Shown here: piece by piece, positions 42,435 to 50,844 of the stretch
How the letters are laid out: the number at the start of each line of letters is the position of its first letter
Position numbering within the stretch: position 1 is the first letter of the stretch
Notes under the pieces: model-generated
Databases searched by the model: none
Told to the model about the DNA's origin: nothing
The model's input: the letters and a program-made list of their open reading frames with translations, nothing else
Position numbers and translations under genes: made by a program
DNA from: an uncultured Pseudomonadota bacterium
GTDB lineage: Bacteria; Pseudomonadota; Gammaproteobacteria; Steroidobacterales; Steroidobacteraceae
NCBI GenBank assembly: GCA_937920275.1
Contig: CALGVD010000105.1
Span: 29,488 to 93,487, forward strand
Length of the DNA: 64,000 nt
Direction of reading: 5' to 3'

Positions 42435-44808
42435 CGGGAAGCGCATAGGCGATCACTGCATCGCCGGGTTTGCTTCGCAGCAGCACGTGGCCGCCGGCGT
42501 AGATCAGCACGTACTGGCGGCCTGTTTTGCGCGAGGTATAGGTCATCGGATTGGCGTTGCCGCCAGCCGGCAGACGCGCAGACCAGAGCAGCCGTCCGGT
42601 CGCGGTCTCGAAGGCCCGGAAGGTGCTGTCCTGCGTGGCACCGATGAACAATAGTCCGCTGCGCGTCGTGACCGCACCGCCAAACATCGGCATGCCCATC
42701 GGGATCGGCAGGTGAGAGGTGATGCCGAGTGGCCCCGTGTCGCGCGCGGATCCGATCGGACGGCTCCACAGCAGCTTGTTGGTGCGCAGATCGACCGCGC
42801 TCAATCTGCCGTAAGGCGGCTCGTTGCACGGCGCATCGAGCGGCGACATCAGGCCCGACAACAGCACGCCGTAGGGCGTGCCCGCCTGTGGCAGCGGAAT
42901 GGCAAAGTTCGTCACGGATTTGTCCGCCGATTTCACCAGTTCGAGCCGGCGGTCTGTTTCGGCGCGCGGCAGCAGTTGCACGATCGTGCCGTAGTACATC
43001 GTATTGACGATCATGATGTCGCGCTGAGAGTCGATCGACACGCCGCCCCAGTTCATGCCGCCGCCGATGCTCGGATAGATCAGTGATCGGTCCAGGCCGA
43101 GCGGCGTCAGAGGTCCCTCGTAGCGCAGACTGCTGAACTCGATGCGGCACCACAGCTGATCGAGCGGCGTCAGGCCCCACATGTCCCGCTCGGTGAGCGG
43201 CGGACCGCCAAAGCTGGGCATGCCCGTGGAAAACGGCTGGGTGGGTGAGAGCGTCTCATCCGGCACGGCACCTCGCGTTGGTACTGCACGCTCTTCGATC
43301 TCGGCCAGCGGCGCGCCGTTGCGCCGGTCGAGAACGAACAGTTCGCCTCGCTTGGTCGGCTGAACCAGCGCTGGCACCGTCTTGCCGTCGACGGTGACGT
43401 CGAACAGCGTCGGCTGCGATGCGACGTCGTAGTCCCACAAATCATGGCGCGTGGTCTGGAACGACCAGCGTACGTCGCCCGTTGCCGCATCCAGAGCTAC
43501 GACCGAACTGCCGAATTTCCTGGACGCGGCTGACCGATTTCCACCCCAGTGATCGGGAGTGGGGTTGCCCGTAGGGATGTAGACGAGGCCAAGCTCTTCG
43601 TCCGCGCTGGGTGGCGCCCAGGCATTCGGCGTCGAGCGGCTGTAGGATTCCCCGGGAGCGGGCTCCCCGTGAAACTCCGGCCGGCCCATGTCCCAGGCCC
43701 ACACGAACGCGCCAGAGTCGGCACTGTAGGCGCGGATGACGCCGGACGGCTCGTCGGTCGATTGGTTGTCGGCGACCCAACCGCCCACGACGACGTTGCC
43801 ATTGACGATCGTCGGAGCAGAACTCACGTAGTAGAAGCCGGCAGGAACGTCGCCGAGGCCAGTCTTCAGGTCCACTGAACCTTGGTTGCCGAACGACGCG
43901 CACGGCTTGCCCGTGCGGGCGTCGAGTGCCATCAACAGGCCACTGAACGTCGCGGACATGATGCGCTCCGGGCAGTCGGTCGCGGTCGGCGCCCGATAGA
44001 ACGCCACGCCACGACATGTCGCGACGCCGGACGCAGCGCTCATGTCCACTTCAGGATCGAATCGCCAACGCTCCGTGCCGCTGTCGGCATCGAGTGCGAT
44101 GACGATGCTGTTCTGGGTGCACAGGTACAACGTGTCGTCGATCATCAGCGGCGTTGCTTCGGGGCCGCCGCGTGCGCCGATTTGCGGAACGCCGGTGTTG
44201 TACGTCCAGGCTGTCTTCAGCTGCCCGACGTTCGCCGGCGTGATCTGATCGAGCGGGGAGAAGCGCTCGCCCTCGAGGGTGCGGCCCCACACGGGCCATT
44301 CACCTGGCGCACTGTCCGTGTCAGCGACTGCTGCCAATGCGCGCAACTCGCGCTCGGCCTGCGGCGGCTCCCGGGAGGACCAGAACGCGCAGACGATCAA
44401 TGTCGCCAACGACAGCACGGCGATTGGCCCCGGCTGCAGGTACCGGCGTCGCGGCGGCGCTGCACCGTATAGCGTGCGACGAAGCCACGGAGTGCTGAAC
44501 ATCAGGCCGATCACGGCCGGTGCGATCAATCGCGGTGCGAGCGCCCAGCCGTCCACACCGGCTTCCCACAGCGCCCAGGCGAGGGTCGCCAGCAGAAACA
44601 ACGCGTACAGCGTGGCGCCGGTCGAGCTTCGTCTCCAGATGAACACCGCGGCGACGATGCACATGATGCCGGCGGGAAGGTAGTAGAGCGAGCCACCCAA
44701 CCGGGCGAGCTGAAAGCCCCCGAGGGTGAGCAGCGCACCAAAAAAAACCAAGAAAGCAGCCAGAAATCGCGTGACCACGGTATCGCCGGCTCTGTTTTCG
44801 AGACCCAT
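42397..44808 (-). CDS. Membrane-bound PQQ-dependent dehydrogenase (glucose dehydrogenase-like)
   Basis: Predicted protein of 803 residues. The N-terminus has about five membrane helices (to about residue 140), as in membrane glucose dehydrogenase, followed by a periplasmic eight-bladed quinoprotein propeller: EWPVWGRTLEGERFSPLDQITPANVGQLKTAWTYNTG, WRFDPEVDMSAASGVATCRGVAFY, TTRHDLWDYDVASQPTLFDV, SIGGGMNWGGVSID. The order matches the mGDH/quinate-shikimate dehydrogenase class, which oxidise alcohols or sugars in the periplasm and pass electrons to ubiquinone through the membrane part. No C-terminal c-haem is seen. It is divergent from the second TonB receptor. A run of six G on its strand ends 9 bases before the ATG. 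Confidence 0.9.
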   Translation of the reverse strand: MGLENRAGDTVVTRFLAAFLVFFGALLTLGGFQLARLGGSLYYLPAGIMCIVAAVFIWRRSSTGATLYALFLLATLAWALWEAGVDGWALAPRLIAPAVIGLMFSTPWLRRTLYGAAPPRRRYLQPGPIAVLSLATLIVCAFWSSREPPQAERELRALAAVADTDSAPGEWPVWGRTLEGERFSPLDQITPANVGQLKTAWTYNTGVPQIGARGGPEATPLMIDDTLYLCTQNSIVIALDADSGTERWRFDPEVDMSAASGVATCRGVAFYRAPTATDCPERIMSATFSGLLMALDARTGKPCASFGNQGSVDLKTGLGDVPAGFYYVSSAPTIVNGNVVVGGWVADNQSTDEPSGVIRAYSADSGAFVWAWDMGRPEFHGEPAPGESYSRSTPNAWAPPSADEELGLVYIPTGNPTPDHWGGNRSAASRKFGSSVVALDAATGDVRWSFQTTRHDLWDYDVASQPTLFDVTVDGKTVPALVQPTKRGELFVLDRRNGAPLAEIEERAVPTRGAVPDETLSPTQPFSTGMPSFGGPPLTERDMWGLTPLDQLWCRIEFSSLRYEGPLTPLGLDRSLIYPSIGGGMNWGGVSIDSQRDIMIVNTMYYGTIVQLLPRAETDRRLELVKSADKSVTNFAIPLPQAGTPYGVLLSGLMSPLDAPCNEPPYGRLSAVDLRTNKLLWSRPIGSARDTGPLGITSHLPIPMGMPMFGGAVTTRSGLLFIGATQDSTFRAFETATGRLLWSARLPAGGNANPMTYTSRKTGRQYVLIYAGGHVLLRSKPGDAVIAYALPASAPGAGSTTTN

Positions 44809-44918
44809 GCTAGTCGTCCCCCCGTCTCTTCGAATTGCCCGGCCCGTGCTGCGGTTTGCTGTTCGCGATTTCCCCTGCGGCGCGGGATCGATATCTGCCG
44901 CTGCACTATAACAGAGAG

Positions 44919-44947
44919 TTGACAGATATGTTAGACAGATATAAAAG
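44919..44947 (+). promoter_or_regulatory. Promoter and operator candidate between the quinoprotein gene and the second TonB receptor
   Basis: A perfect -35 TTGACA (44919-44924) is followed by the core TGTTAGACA (44929-44937) and an AT-rich -10 region; TAAAAG at 44942 gives a 17-base spacer and TATAAA at 44940 gives 15. The core is identical to that of the ligase operon. GACAGATAT occurs twice in it (44921-44929 and 44935-44943). On the minus strand a TATAGT box nearby (44905-44910) could serve the quinoprotein gene, so one bound protein could control both directions. Confidence 0.7.
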
Positions 44948-45042
44948 GGAGCAGTCGCGCAGGACAACAGCCGGGGGCACGCGCCCGACACCGCGACCGA
45001 AACGCTGCACAACACAGTCACGATGCTCTGAGGGGGGGCGCA

Positions 45043-47319
45043 ATGATCACTCGCAAATCCTATGGATGTTCTCTCGCTGGTTTAGTGGCCTTGGCAGGGG
45101 TTACCGTCTCCGGCCCGGTGGCGCGGGCGCAGGGCGAAGAGCCCGCTGCGGCCCTCGAAGAAGTCACGGTGACGGCGAACCGCCGTGAGCAGAGTGCCAA
45201 TGACGTCGGCGTTGCGGTTTCCGTGCTCGGGGCGGACGCGCTAGTGGCCGGCGGCATCAAGCGATCCGAGGACATCGTCAATGTGATGCCGAACATCGAG
45301 ATCACGTCGATCTTCGGCCCCGGCACGAATCCGAACTACTCCGTACGTGGCGTCACGCAAAACGATTTCAACGACGCGACGGAGTCGCCGATCGCGGCGT
45401 ACATCGATGACGTCTACCTCGTTGCTACCGGCGCCGCCTCCATTCCGCTGTTCGACATGAGTCGGGTGGAAGTACTGCGGGGTCCGCAGGGCACACTGTT
45501 CGGTCGCAACAGCACCGGCGGCGCGATTCAGTTCATCAGCAACGAGCCTGGCAGCGAATTCGGCGGCTCGGTTCGAGCGGCGTTTGGCTCGAACGAGTCC
45601 GTGAGCTTCACGGGCGCCTTGAACGTCCCGCTCAGCGACTCGGTTCAGGCCCGCATCGCCGTCTATCACGATCAGAACGATGGCTATATCCGCCATCTGA
45701 CCGGCAATCAGCCCGATCCCGGGCAGGCCGAGACACAGGCGTTCCGCGCCCAATTGGCGTTCCAGCCCAACGAAAGCATCAACAACGTGCTGAAGGTGAG
45801 CTGGGCCAATACGACGGGCCGCACCAGCGGCATCTGGCGCGATACGACCGCGAGCAACCCGGTCAATGGCGACCAGTTCGTCACGCCCGGTCCCGATGGC
45901 GCGGGCCAGCTGCCGGTGTACGGTCTGGTAGCCGACAACGGCCAGTACCGCGGCATCAAGGCGGCGCGTTCATTGCTGCTGATCAACAAGTTCAGCTGGA
46001 AGATCAACGATACGGTCGACTTGACCTCTGTCACCGGCTACAACCGGTACTACCGTGACCTGATCGAAGATTGCGACGGCGGCCAGCTCCAGGTGTGCAT
46101 GACGCACTACCAGAACCCCAGCAATCAGTTTTCGCAGGAAGTCCGTGCCTTCTTCGACAAGGGCGCGCGGCGCTACACCGTCGGCGCGTACGCATTGAGT
46201 CAGCGCCAGACGCTCAATCAAGTCGCCGGATTATTCGGATTCGTCGGCGGTGTTGCGTTGGTTGCCGACGGGGAGCAGAAGTCGAAGGGCCAGGCGCTGT
46301 TCTTCCACTCGGAGTTCGACTTGAACGATCGCTTCACGCTGATTGCGGGCGTGCGCGCGGCGCGCGACGAGAAGCACATCAACCACAGCGCAGCCATTGT
46401 CGTGCCGCTGCCCACGAACCTGCCGCCGAACCCGTTCCCGACGTATGAAGACACGGCGAACATCGACATTGGAGGGTTCGCTGCCGGGCCGTTTCTGTTC
46501 AACGATGCAACAGCCGGTGGTTTGAACCAGTTCACCAAGAACCTGGGCTCGGGAAAGCTGGAGCTTGATTTCAAGCCGTCGCCGGGCCAGCTGATCTATG
46601 CCTCAGTGAGCCGTGGCGCGAAGGCTCCGGGCTACAACAACGGCTTCATCTCTCCGGGGCTGCCGAATGCAGACTATTTCTACAAGGCTGAGCAGCTGAC
46701 TGCATACGAAGTGGGCGTCAAATCGCTGCTGGCCGACCGTCGGGTCCGGCTCAACATGAACGCCTACTTCTATGACTACAAGGACCACCACGTGCTCAAC
46801 TTCGCGGGCGTGGGCTCGCTGATCAACAACGCCAAGGCCGAAGCGTATGGATTCGAGTTCGATTTCAGCGCGAAGCCGAACGAAAACTGGTTGTTCAGTC
46901 TCAACGGAAGCGTGTCGTCGTCAACGTTGTTCGACGTGCGAAATGCCAATGGATTCACCGCGGATCGTGAGATGCCGATCAACCCGAGGCGCACGCTCGC
47001 GGCATCTGTCGCTTACGAAACGCCGGCCTTTGGCGACAAGAAGATGGGCTTCGAGCTGTCGGGCCGCGCGCGCTCGTACTTCTACAACAATCCCGGCAAC
47101 GATTCGGCTTCGCGTGTGCCCGGATATGCCATTGCCAATGCCCGGCTGTTCATCGCCGATCAGGATGGAAAGTGGGAGGGATCTCTGTCGGTCAAGAACC
47201 TGCTCGACAAACGTTACACCACATCCGTCTTCCTGCTGGGAGCGGGCATTGCGAATACACGCTACGGGTTCTATGGGCGCCCACGCTGGGTGTCGGCGGA
47301 GTTGAGCTACAACTTCTAG
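45043..47319 (+). CDS. TonB-dependent outer-membrane receptor (second of the island)
   Basis: Predicted protein of 758 residues. Signal peptide (LAGVTVSGPVARAQ), TonB box region LEEVTVTANRREQSA, plug domain (EDIVNVMPNIEITSI; VEVLRGPQGTLFGRNSTGGAIQFI) and a barrel with YASVSRGAKAPGYNNGF, ending VSAELSYNF with a terminal Phe. It shares the plug layout of the receptor at 34998 but is clearly different in the barrel, so two ligands or two forms of one substrate may be imported. Seven G residues end 4 bases before the ATG. It leads an operon with the second haem-propeller and the MaoC-type gene. Confidence 0.93.
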   Translation: MITRKSYGCSLAGLVALAGVTVSGPVARAQGEEPAAALEEVTVTANRREQSANDVGVAVSVLGADALVAGGIKRSEDIVNVMPNIEITSIFGPGTNPNYSVRGVTQNDFNDATESPIAAYIDDVYLVATGAASIPLFDMSRVEVLRGPQGTLFGRNSTGGAIQFISNEPGSEFGGSVRAAFGSNESVSFTGALNVPLSDSVQARIAVYHDQNDGYIRHLTGNQPDPGQAETQAFRAQLAFQPNESINNVLKVSWANTTGRTSGIWRDTTASNPVNGDQFVTPGPDGAGQLPVYGLVADNGQYRGIKAARSLLLINKFSWKINDTVDLTSVTGYNRYYRDLIEDCDGGQLQVCMTHYQNPSNQFSQEVRAFFDKGARRYTVGAYALSQRQTLNQVAGLFGFVGGVALVADGEQKSKGQALFFHSEFDLNDRFTLIAGVRAARDEKHINHSAAIVVPLPTNLPPNPFPTYEDTANIDIGGFAAGPFLFNDATAGGLNQFTKNLGSGKLELDFKPSPGQLIYASVSRGAKAPGYNNGFISPGLPNADYFYKAEQLTAYEVGVKSLLADRRVRLNMNAYFYDYKDHHVLNFAGVGSLINNAKAEAYGFEFDFSAKPNENWLFSLNGSVSSSTLFDVRNANGFTADREMPINPRRTLAASVAYETPAFGDKKMGFELSGRARSYFYNNPGNDSASRVPGYAIANARLFIADQDGKWEGSLSVKNLLDKRYTTSVFLLGAGIANTRYGFYGRPRWVSAELSYNF

Positions 47320-47392
47320 CGCCACGAAGCGATCGACTCGCGAGGACCGCTCAACTCGCGAGCGTCGCTGGCTTCATTCATTGAGGTGCAGC

Positions 47393-49447
47393 ATGCGCAT
47401 GTTCTCTGACGGTCGAGCGAAAAAGCTCGCGCCCGGAGCTCGCTCCCGGTTTGCGATGATGGTGACGGCTGGCTTGATTCTCTCGGCGGGTCTCTCGGCG
47501 CCGAGCGATCTCGCCGTGGCGGCCGGGGCGCAAGCGGAGAGCGGCTCGTTGCACGGTCTGCGCACGGTGACCGGCAGTGTCGTTGCCGACAAGCCTTTCA
47601 AGTCGGCACAGGTGTACCTCAAGAACGTCGACAAGCGCATTCAGTACATGGTGTTCACGAGCGGAGGCGACTTTCGCGCCGTCGCACTGTTCCCCGGACG
47701 CTACGAGGTCACGGCCCGCGCAATCGGACTGGAATCCGAGACGCAGAAGATCATCGTCAGAGGTCGCAGTTTCGACGGGCTGAAGCTCACGATGCGATCG
47801 TTGGACGATCCGTCGCTCTTTCCGACGTCAGTGCCTGTCAAGAGCGTTCGTCTGTTCAATGCGGCGGGTTGGAACGACCCGGCGGCGCCGGTGCAGTTCG
47901 GAAGCTACGACGAGATCTACCCGCCCGGCCCTGGGCGGGTCGTATTGGAGTCGACCTGCTTCAATTGCCATGGCGAGAATACCTTCTCGCTCACGCCGCG
48001 CAGCGAAGACGCTTGGAAGTTTGCGATCGACTACATGCGCGGCGCCCAGCTCGGTGAGCGCGAACGGATCGGTCTCGGAGAAGGAGCGCTTTCCGGGTCG
48101 GCTAGCAACTTCCGCTTCAGCGTCGAGGACCGCAAAGTACTGCTCGAGTACCTGACAGCACATGTCGGCGCCGACAAGCCCTCGCGCGCCGTACGCACGG
48201 ACGTTCAAGTACCGTTCGACGAGAGCGAGCTCGCAAAGGCACAGCTGATCGAGTACTACGTTGGCAAGGAGCCGGACCCGGGCGCCAAGCCCGCCGAGGC
48301 CAGCGGCGCGCACTCCGAGCTCGATGCAAGCGTGAGCGCGGACCAGCAAACGCTCATCACCATGCAGCTCGATGCAGAAGGGAACGTCTGGGCCATCAAT
48401 CGTGCCGTACCTTCGCAGCTCGTCAGGCTCGATCCGCGCACGGGTGAGCAGGTCTTCTACGTGCTGCCGGACCCGACGGCCGGTGTTCATGACCTGGTGA
48501 TCGACCGCGACGGGATCATCTGGGTAACGGAGTTCACCCGCGATCTTTTCGGCAGCGGCTCGGGCGACGCACACCCGCCACGGCTGCTGGGCTTCAATCC
48601 CAAGACCAGCAAGTGGGAGCATATCCTGGACGCCGATCCCGACAACGTGATCAACGTGTTGCCCAAGGGGCCGTTGATGGCACCGACCGTGGACTCGAAA
48701 GGCAACGTCTACATGAACTGGATGCTCCGCGGCGCCATCGCCAAGTGGGATCCGTCCAGCAAGAAGATGTTCGTATCGCGGGTGCCCACCTCGGGCGGCA
48801 CGCCCTACGGTGCGGCCATCGACGGCAACGACAATGTCTGGGTTGCCCTGTGGAACGGCGGCAAGCTCGGCAAATTCGATACCACCGTGAATCAATGGAC
48901 CGAGTTCACCCCACCGACGCAACCCGCCAACATGCGGCGTGGGCCCGGTGTGGATTCGAAGAACAACGTCTGGGTCGGCATCTGGGCTGGCGGACCTCGT
49001 CCTGGGAAAATCGCGAAGCTCGATCAGCAGAGCGGGCGCTGGACCGAGTGGAACATCCCGCACCGCGGTGCCCAGCCATATGAAGCGAGCGTCGATTGCC
49101 ATGACGACATCTGGTTTCCGGAGTCCGGTGCTCCCGACCTGCCATCCGTGATCGGACGATTCAATCCGCGCACGGAGAAATTCACGTTCTATCCGAAGCT
49201 GCAGTTCGTCGCTGATACCTCGCGGCTCGTGCACACGGCGCATGGCGGCGTATGGTATTCGCCACGCTACGGTGCGCCGCCGGGCCACAGCGCGTTCGGC
49301 GTTTTGTATCCGGATAAGGACAAGATCACGTCCTTGGCCGCATATGCATTGAACGGGCCGCCGAGCTATGCGTTCACGGTGGGCGGGAAGGCCACCGCGA
49401 TCAACGCGGCAGGGTCGCGGTGCGAGCAGCCAGTGTCGCCGCACTAG
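47393..49447 (+). CDS. Exported c-haem protein with Vgb-like beta-propeller (second copy of the layout)
   Basis: Predicted protein of 684 residues. Order: signal region (FAMMVTAGLILSAGLSAPSDLAVAA), a carboxypeptidase-regulatory-like domain (LRTVTGSVVADKPFKSAQVYLKNVDKR), a c-haem site CFNCH (Cys189, Cys192, His193) within a cytochrome-like helical segment, then a Vgb-type propeller with repeats GNVWAINR, DGIIWVTEF, GNVYMNWMLRGAIAKWDPSS, DNVWVALWNGGKLGKFD and NNVWVGIWAGG. The layout matches the protein at 37454, with low overall identity by eye, so the pair is an old duplication or domain-shuffled set. The ATG at 47393 follows GAGGTG. Confidence 0.83.
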   Translation: MRMFSDGRAKKLAPGARSRFAMMVTAGLILSAGLSAPSDLAVAAGAQAESGSLHGLRTVTGSVVADKPFKSAQVYLKNVDKRIQYMVFTSGGDFRAVALFPGRYEVTARAIGLESETQKIIVRGRSFDGLKLTMRSLDDPSLFPTSVPVKSVRLFNAAGWNDPAAPVQFGSYDEIYPPGPGRVVLESTCFNCHGENTFSLTPRSEDAWKFAIDYMRGAQLGERERIGLGEGALSGSASNFRFSVEDRKVLLEYLTAHVGADKPSRAVRTDVQVPFDESELAKAQLIEYYVGKEPDPGAKPAEASGAHSELDASVSADQQTLITMQLDAEGNVWAINRAVPSQLVRLDPRTGEQVFYVLPDPTAGVHDLVIDRDGIIWVTEFTRDLFGSGSGDAHPPRLLGFNPKTSKWEHILDADPDNVINVLPKGPLMAPTVDSKGNVYMNWMLRGAIAKWDPSSKKMFVSRVPTSGGTPYGAAIDGNDNVWVALWNGGKLGKFDTTVNQWTEFTPPTQPANMRRGPGVDSKNNVWVGIWAGGPRPGKIAKLDQQSGRWTEWNIPHRGAQPYEASVDCHDDIWFPESGAPDLPSVIGRFNPRTEKFTFYPKLQFVADTSRLVHTAHGGVWYSPRYGAPPGHSAFGVLYPDKDKITSLAAYALNGPPSYAFTVGGKATAINAAGSRCEQPVSPH

Positions 49448-49457
49448 ACGCGGCGCG

Positions 49458-50327
49458 ATGATCAACTACAGCGTCGTCAAGGCGTGGGACTTCGGCGAGA
49501 TCGTCCAGACCTATGCTGCGCGCGACACGATGCTGTACGCGCTGGGCATCGGCTTGGGCGCGGATCCTCTAAATGCTGCCGAGCTCGAGTTCGTCTTCGA
49601 GCGCAAGCTCCAGTGCGTGCCGACGATGGCCGCGGTGCTGGGGGCGCCCGGCGCCTGGCTGCGCGACCCGCGGACCGGTGCTGACTACCTGAAGCTTGTG
49701 CATGGAGAGCAGGCGGTCAGAGTAATCAAGCCGCTGCCGCCTGCGGCCACGGTCGTTGCGCAGAATCGCGTGGAGTCCCTGACAGATAAAGGCGCCGGAA
49801 AAGGTGCGATTGTCGTGGTGCTCAGGCAGCTGCGTGAGCAGGCAACCGGCGAGCTTCTCGCGGAGTGCCGCCACACGCTGTTCCTGCGCGGTGATGGTGG
49901 CTTCAGCACGGAGTCCGGCGTCAGCGATCCGGCTCCGGCATCATTGCCAACCGTTCCCGATCGCCTCCCCGATATCGAAGTGTCTCTCCCGACGCTCGAG
50001 CGGCAGGCGTTGCTGTACCGACTCAGCGGGGACTACAACCCGCTGCATTCAGATCCCGCCGTTGCGAAGGCGGCCGGGTTCAGTCGCCCGATTTTGCACG
50101 GACTGTGTACCTTCGGCATGGCGGCTCATGCGATCCTGAAAGCGACATGCGAGTACCGGGCGGCGCGCATCAAGGAGATCGCCGCGAGATTCACAGCGCC
50201 CGTCTATCCAGGCGAAACCATCCGCTTCCAGCTTTGGCAGGGCGCAGCTTCCGAGTGGCACTTGCGGGCAATCGTTGCCGACCGGGACGTGGTCGTATTG
50301 AACAACGGACTCGCTCGCTGCGGTTGA
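49458..50327 (+). CDS. MaoC-like enoyl-CoA hydratase, double hot-dog (hydratase 2)
   Basis: Predicted protein of 289 residues, the size of the two-hot-dog hydratase 2 unit found in MFE-2 and PhaJ relatives. The active-site motif is complete in the second half: YRLSGDYNPLHSDPAVAKAAGFSRPILHGLCTFG, with the Asp and His of GDYNPLH. It hydrates a trans-2-enoyl-CoA to the (R)-3-hydroxyacyl-CoA, the step between the acyl-CoA dehydrogenase and an SDR of this island. It is the last island gene on the right; its start is 11 bases after the propeller gene. Confidence 0.92.
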   Translation: MINYSVVKAWDFGEIVQTYAARDTMLYALGIGLGADPLNAAELEFVFERKLQCVPTMAAVLGAPGAWLRDPRTGADYLKLVHGEQAVRVIKPLPPAATVVAQNRVESLTDKGAGKGAIVVVLRQLREQATGELLAECRHTLFLRGDGGFSTESGVSDPAPASLPTVPDRLPDIEVSLPTLERQALLYRLSGDYNPLHSDPAVAKAAGFSRPILHGLCTFGMAAHAILKATCEYRAARIKEIAARFTAPVYPGETIRFQLWQGAASEWHLRAIVADRDVVVLNNGLARCG

Positions 50328-50799
50328 CTTGCCAAGAGGCCTTGCATCGCGGCGAAGCACTGCCTACGTCGTGTCACTGCTTCAAGAACGCCGCGTTGTG
50401 CTGTGCGCGAACGATGGCTTTCGATCTGCTCACGGATTCCTCGCACGTCGGACTCGCGAGCTGCAGATGCCTATTGAAGGTTCGCCACATGCGCGCTCGC
50501 GAACGCGTCGTCCGTTAGGGACTCTGCGAGCGTCCGAATACGAGAATTCGCGAGCTATCACTCACGTCGGTCAGTGAATCCAAGCCCCAGCGACCCCTAC
50601 GTTTCGGACGTAAGGAACAGGCACCTCACGATCGGTGAGAGAACGACGCATTCGCGAACGTGCGCCTGCACGCATCAAGACGTTCGTTTGCAGCTCTGAG
50701 TTTGGTCATTTCATGCGCGGCGCAAACGCTGATACGGCGTTTGCGTGCCACATGGGGTTTTTGAGGAGGGGCGATTTGCGCCTAACGCATTGATTCGAT
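50328..50799. other. Right-end non-coding stretch of the island
   Basis: In 472 bases I see no gene with support. It contains a 9-bp perfect hairpin (50721-50729 with 50737-50745) overlapping one copy of the 11-bp arm-site candidate (50741-50751), and near 50596-50615 a 5-bp stem-loop that resembles the anticodon arm of tRNA-Pro in opposite orientation. An integrase remnant was looked for and not found. Confidence 0.5.
50721..50751. repeat. Inverted repeat plus 11-bp repeat near the right island end
   Basis: A perfect 9-bp inverted repeat CGCAAACGC/GCGTTTGCG with a 7-base spacer; its right arm runs into TTGCGTGCCAC (50741-50751), the same 11-mer found in tandem near the left end. It is a candidate integrase arm site at the other end of the element. 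Confidence 0.55.
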
Positions 50800-50844
50800 T
50801 GGTCGGGATGAGAGGATTTGAACCTCCGACTCCTACGTCCCGAA
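50800..50844. repeat. attR-like copy of the 45-bp repeat, inside tRNA-Pro
   Basis: Identical to 17672-17716. It forms the 3' part of the intact tRNA-Pro gene from the anticodon loop through the encoded CCA. The strand exchange therefore probably took place in the anticodon-loop region, a known preferred site for tyrosine recombinases. Confidence 0.95.

Larger units (their letters stand above)
17672..50844. mobile_element. Catabolic genomic island integrated in tRNA-Pro(CGG)
   Basis: The block is bounded by a perfect 45-bp direct repeat whose right copy is the 3' part of an intact tRNA-Pro gene. Inside both ends lies an 11-bp repeat like integrase arm sites. The content is a self-contained degradative cluster with its own regulator, transporters and receptors, and its genes use a G-run ribosome-binding region not seen in the flanks. 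No integrase, relaxase, transposase or phage gene is visible, so it is probably immobile now or moved in trans. Direct sequence evidence for the boundaries is strong; the mode of transfer is inferred. Confidence 0.85.

Noticed and set aside
17996..50327. A steroid-degradation cluster
   Set aside because: SCP-x thiolase, DUF35 and hydroxysteroid-type SDR hint at it, but ring-cleavage enzymes (KstD, Hsa/Tes oxygenases, Kshs) are absent, so the substrate is left open.
17672..50844. An integrative conjugative element or prophage
   Set aside because: No relaxase, type IV secretion, replication, capsid or lysis gene is visible; only the attachment structure supports mobility.
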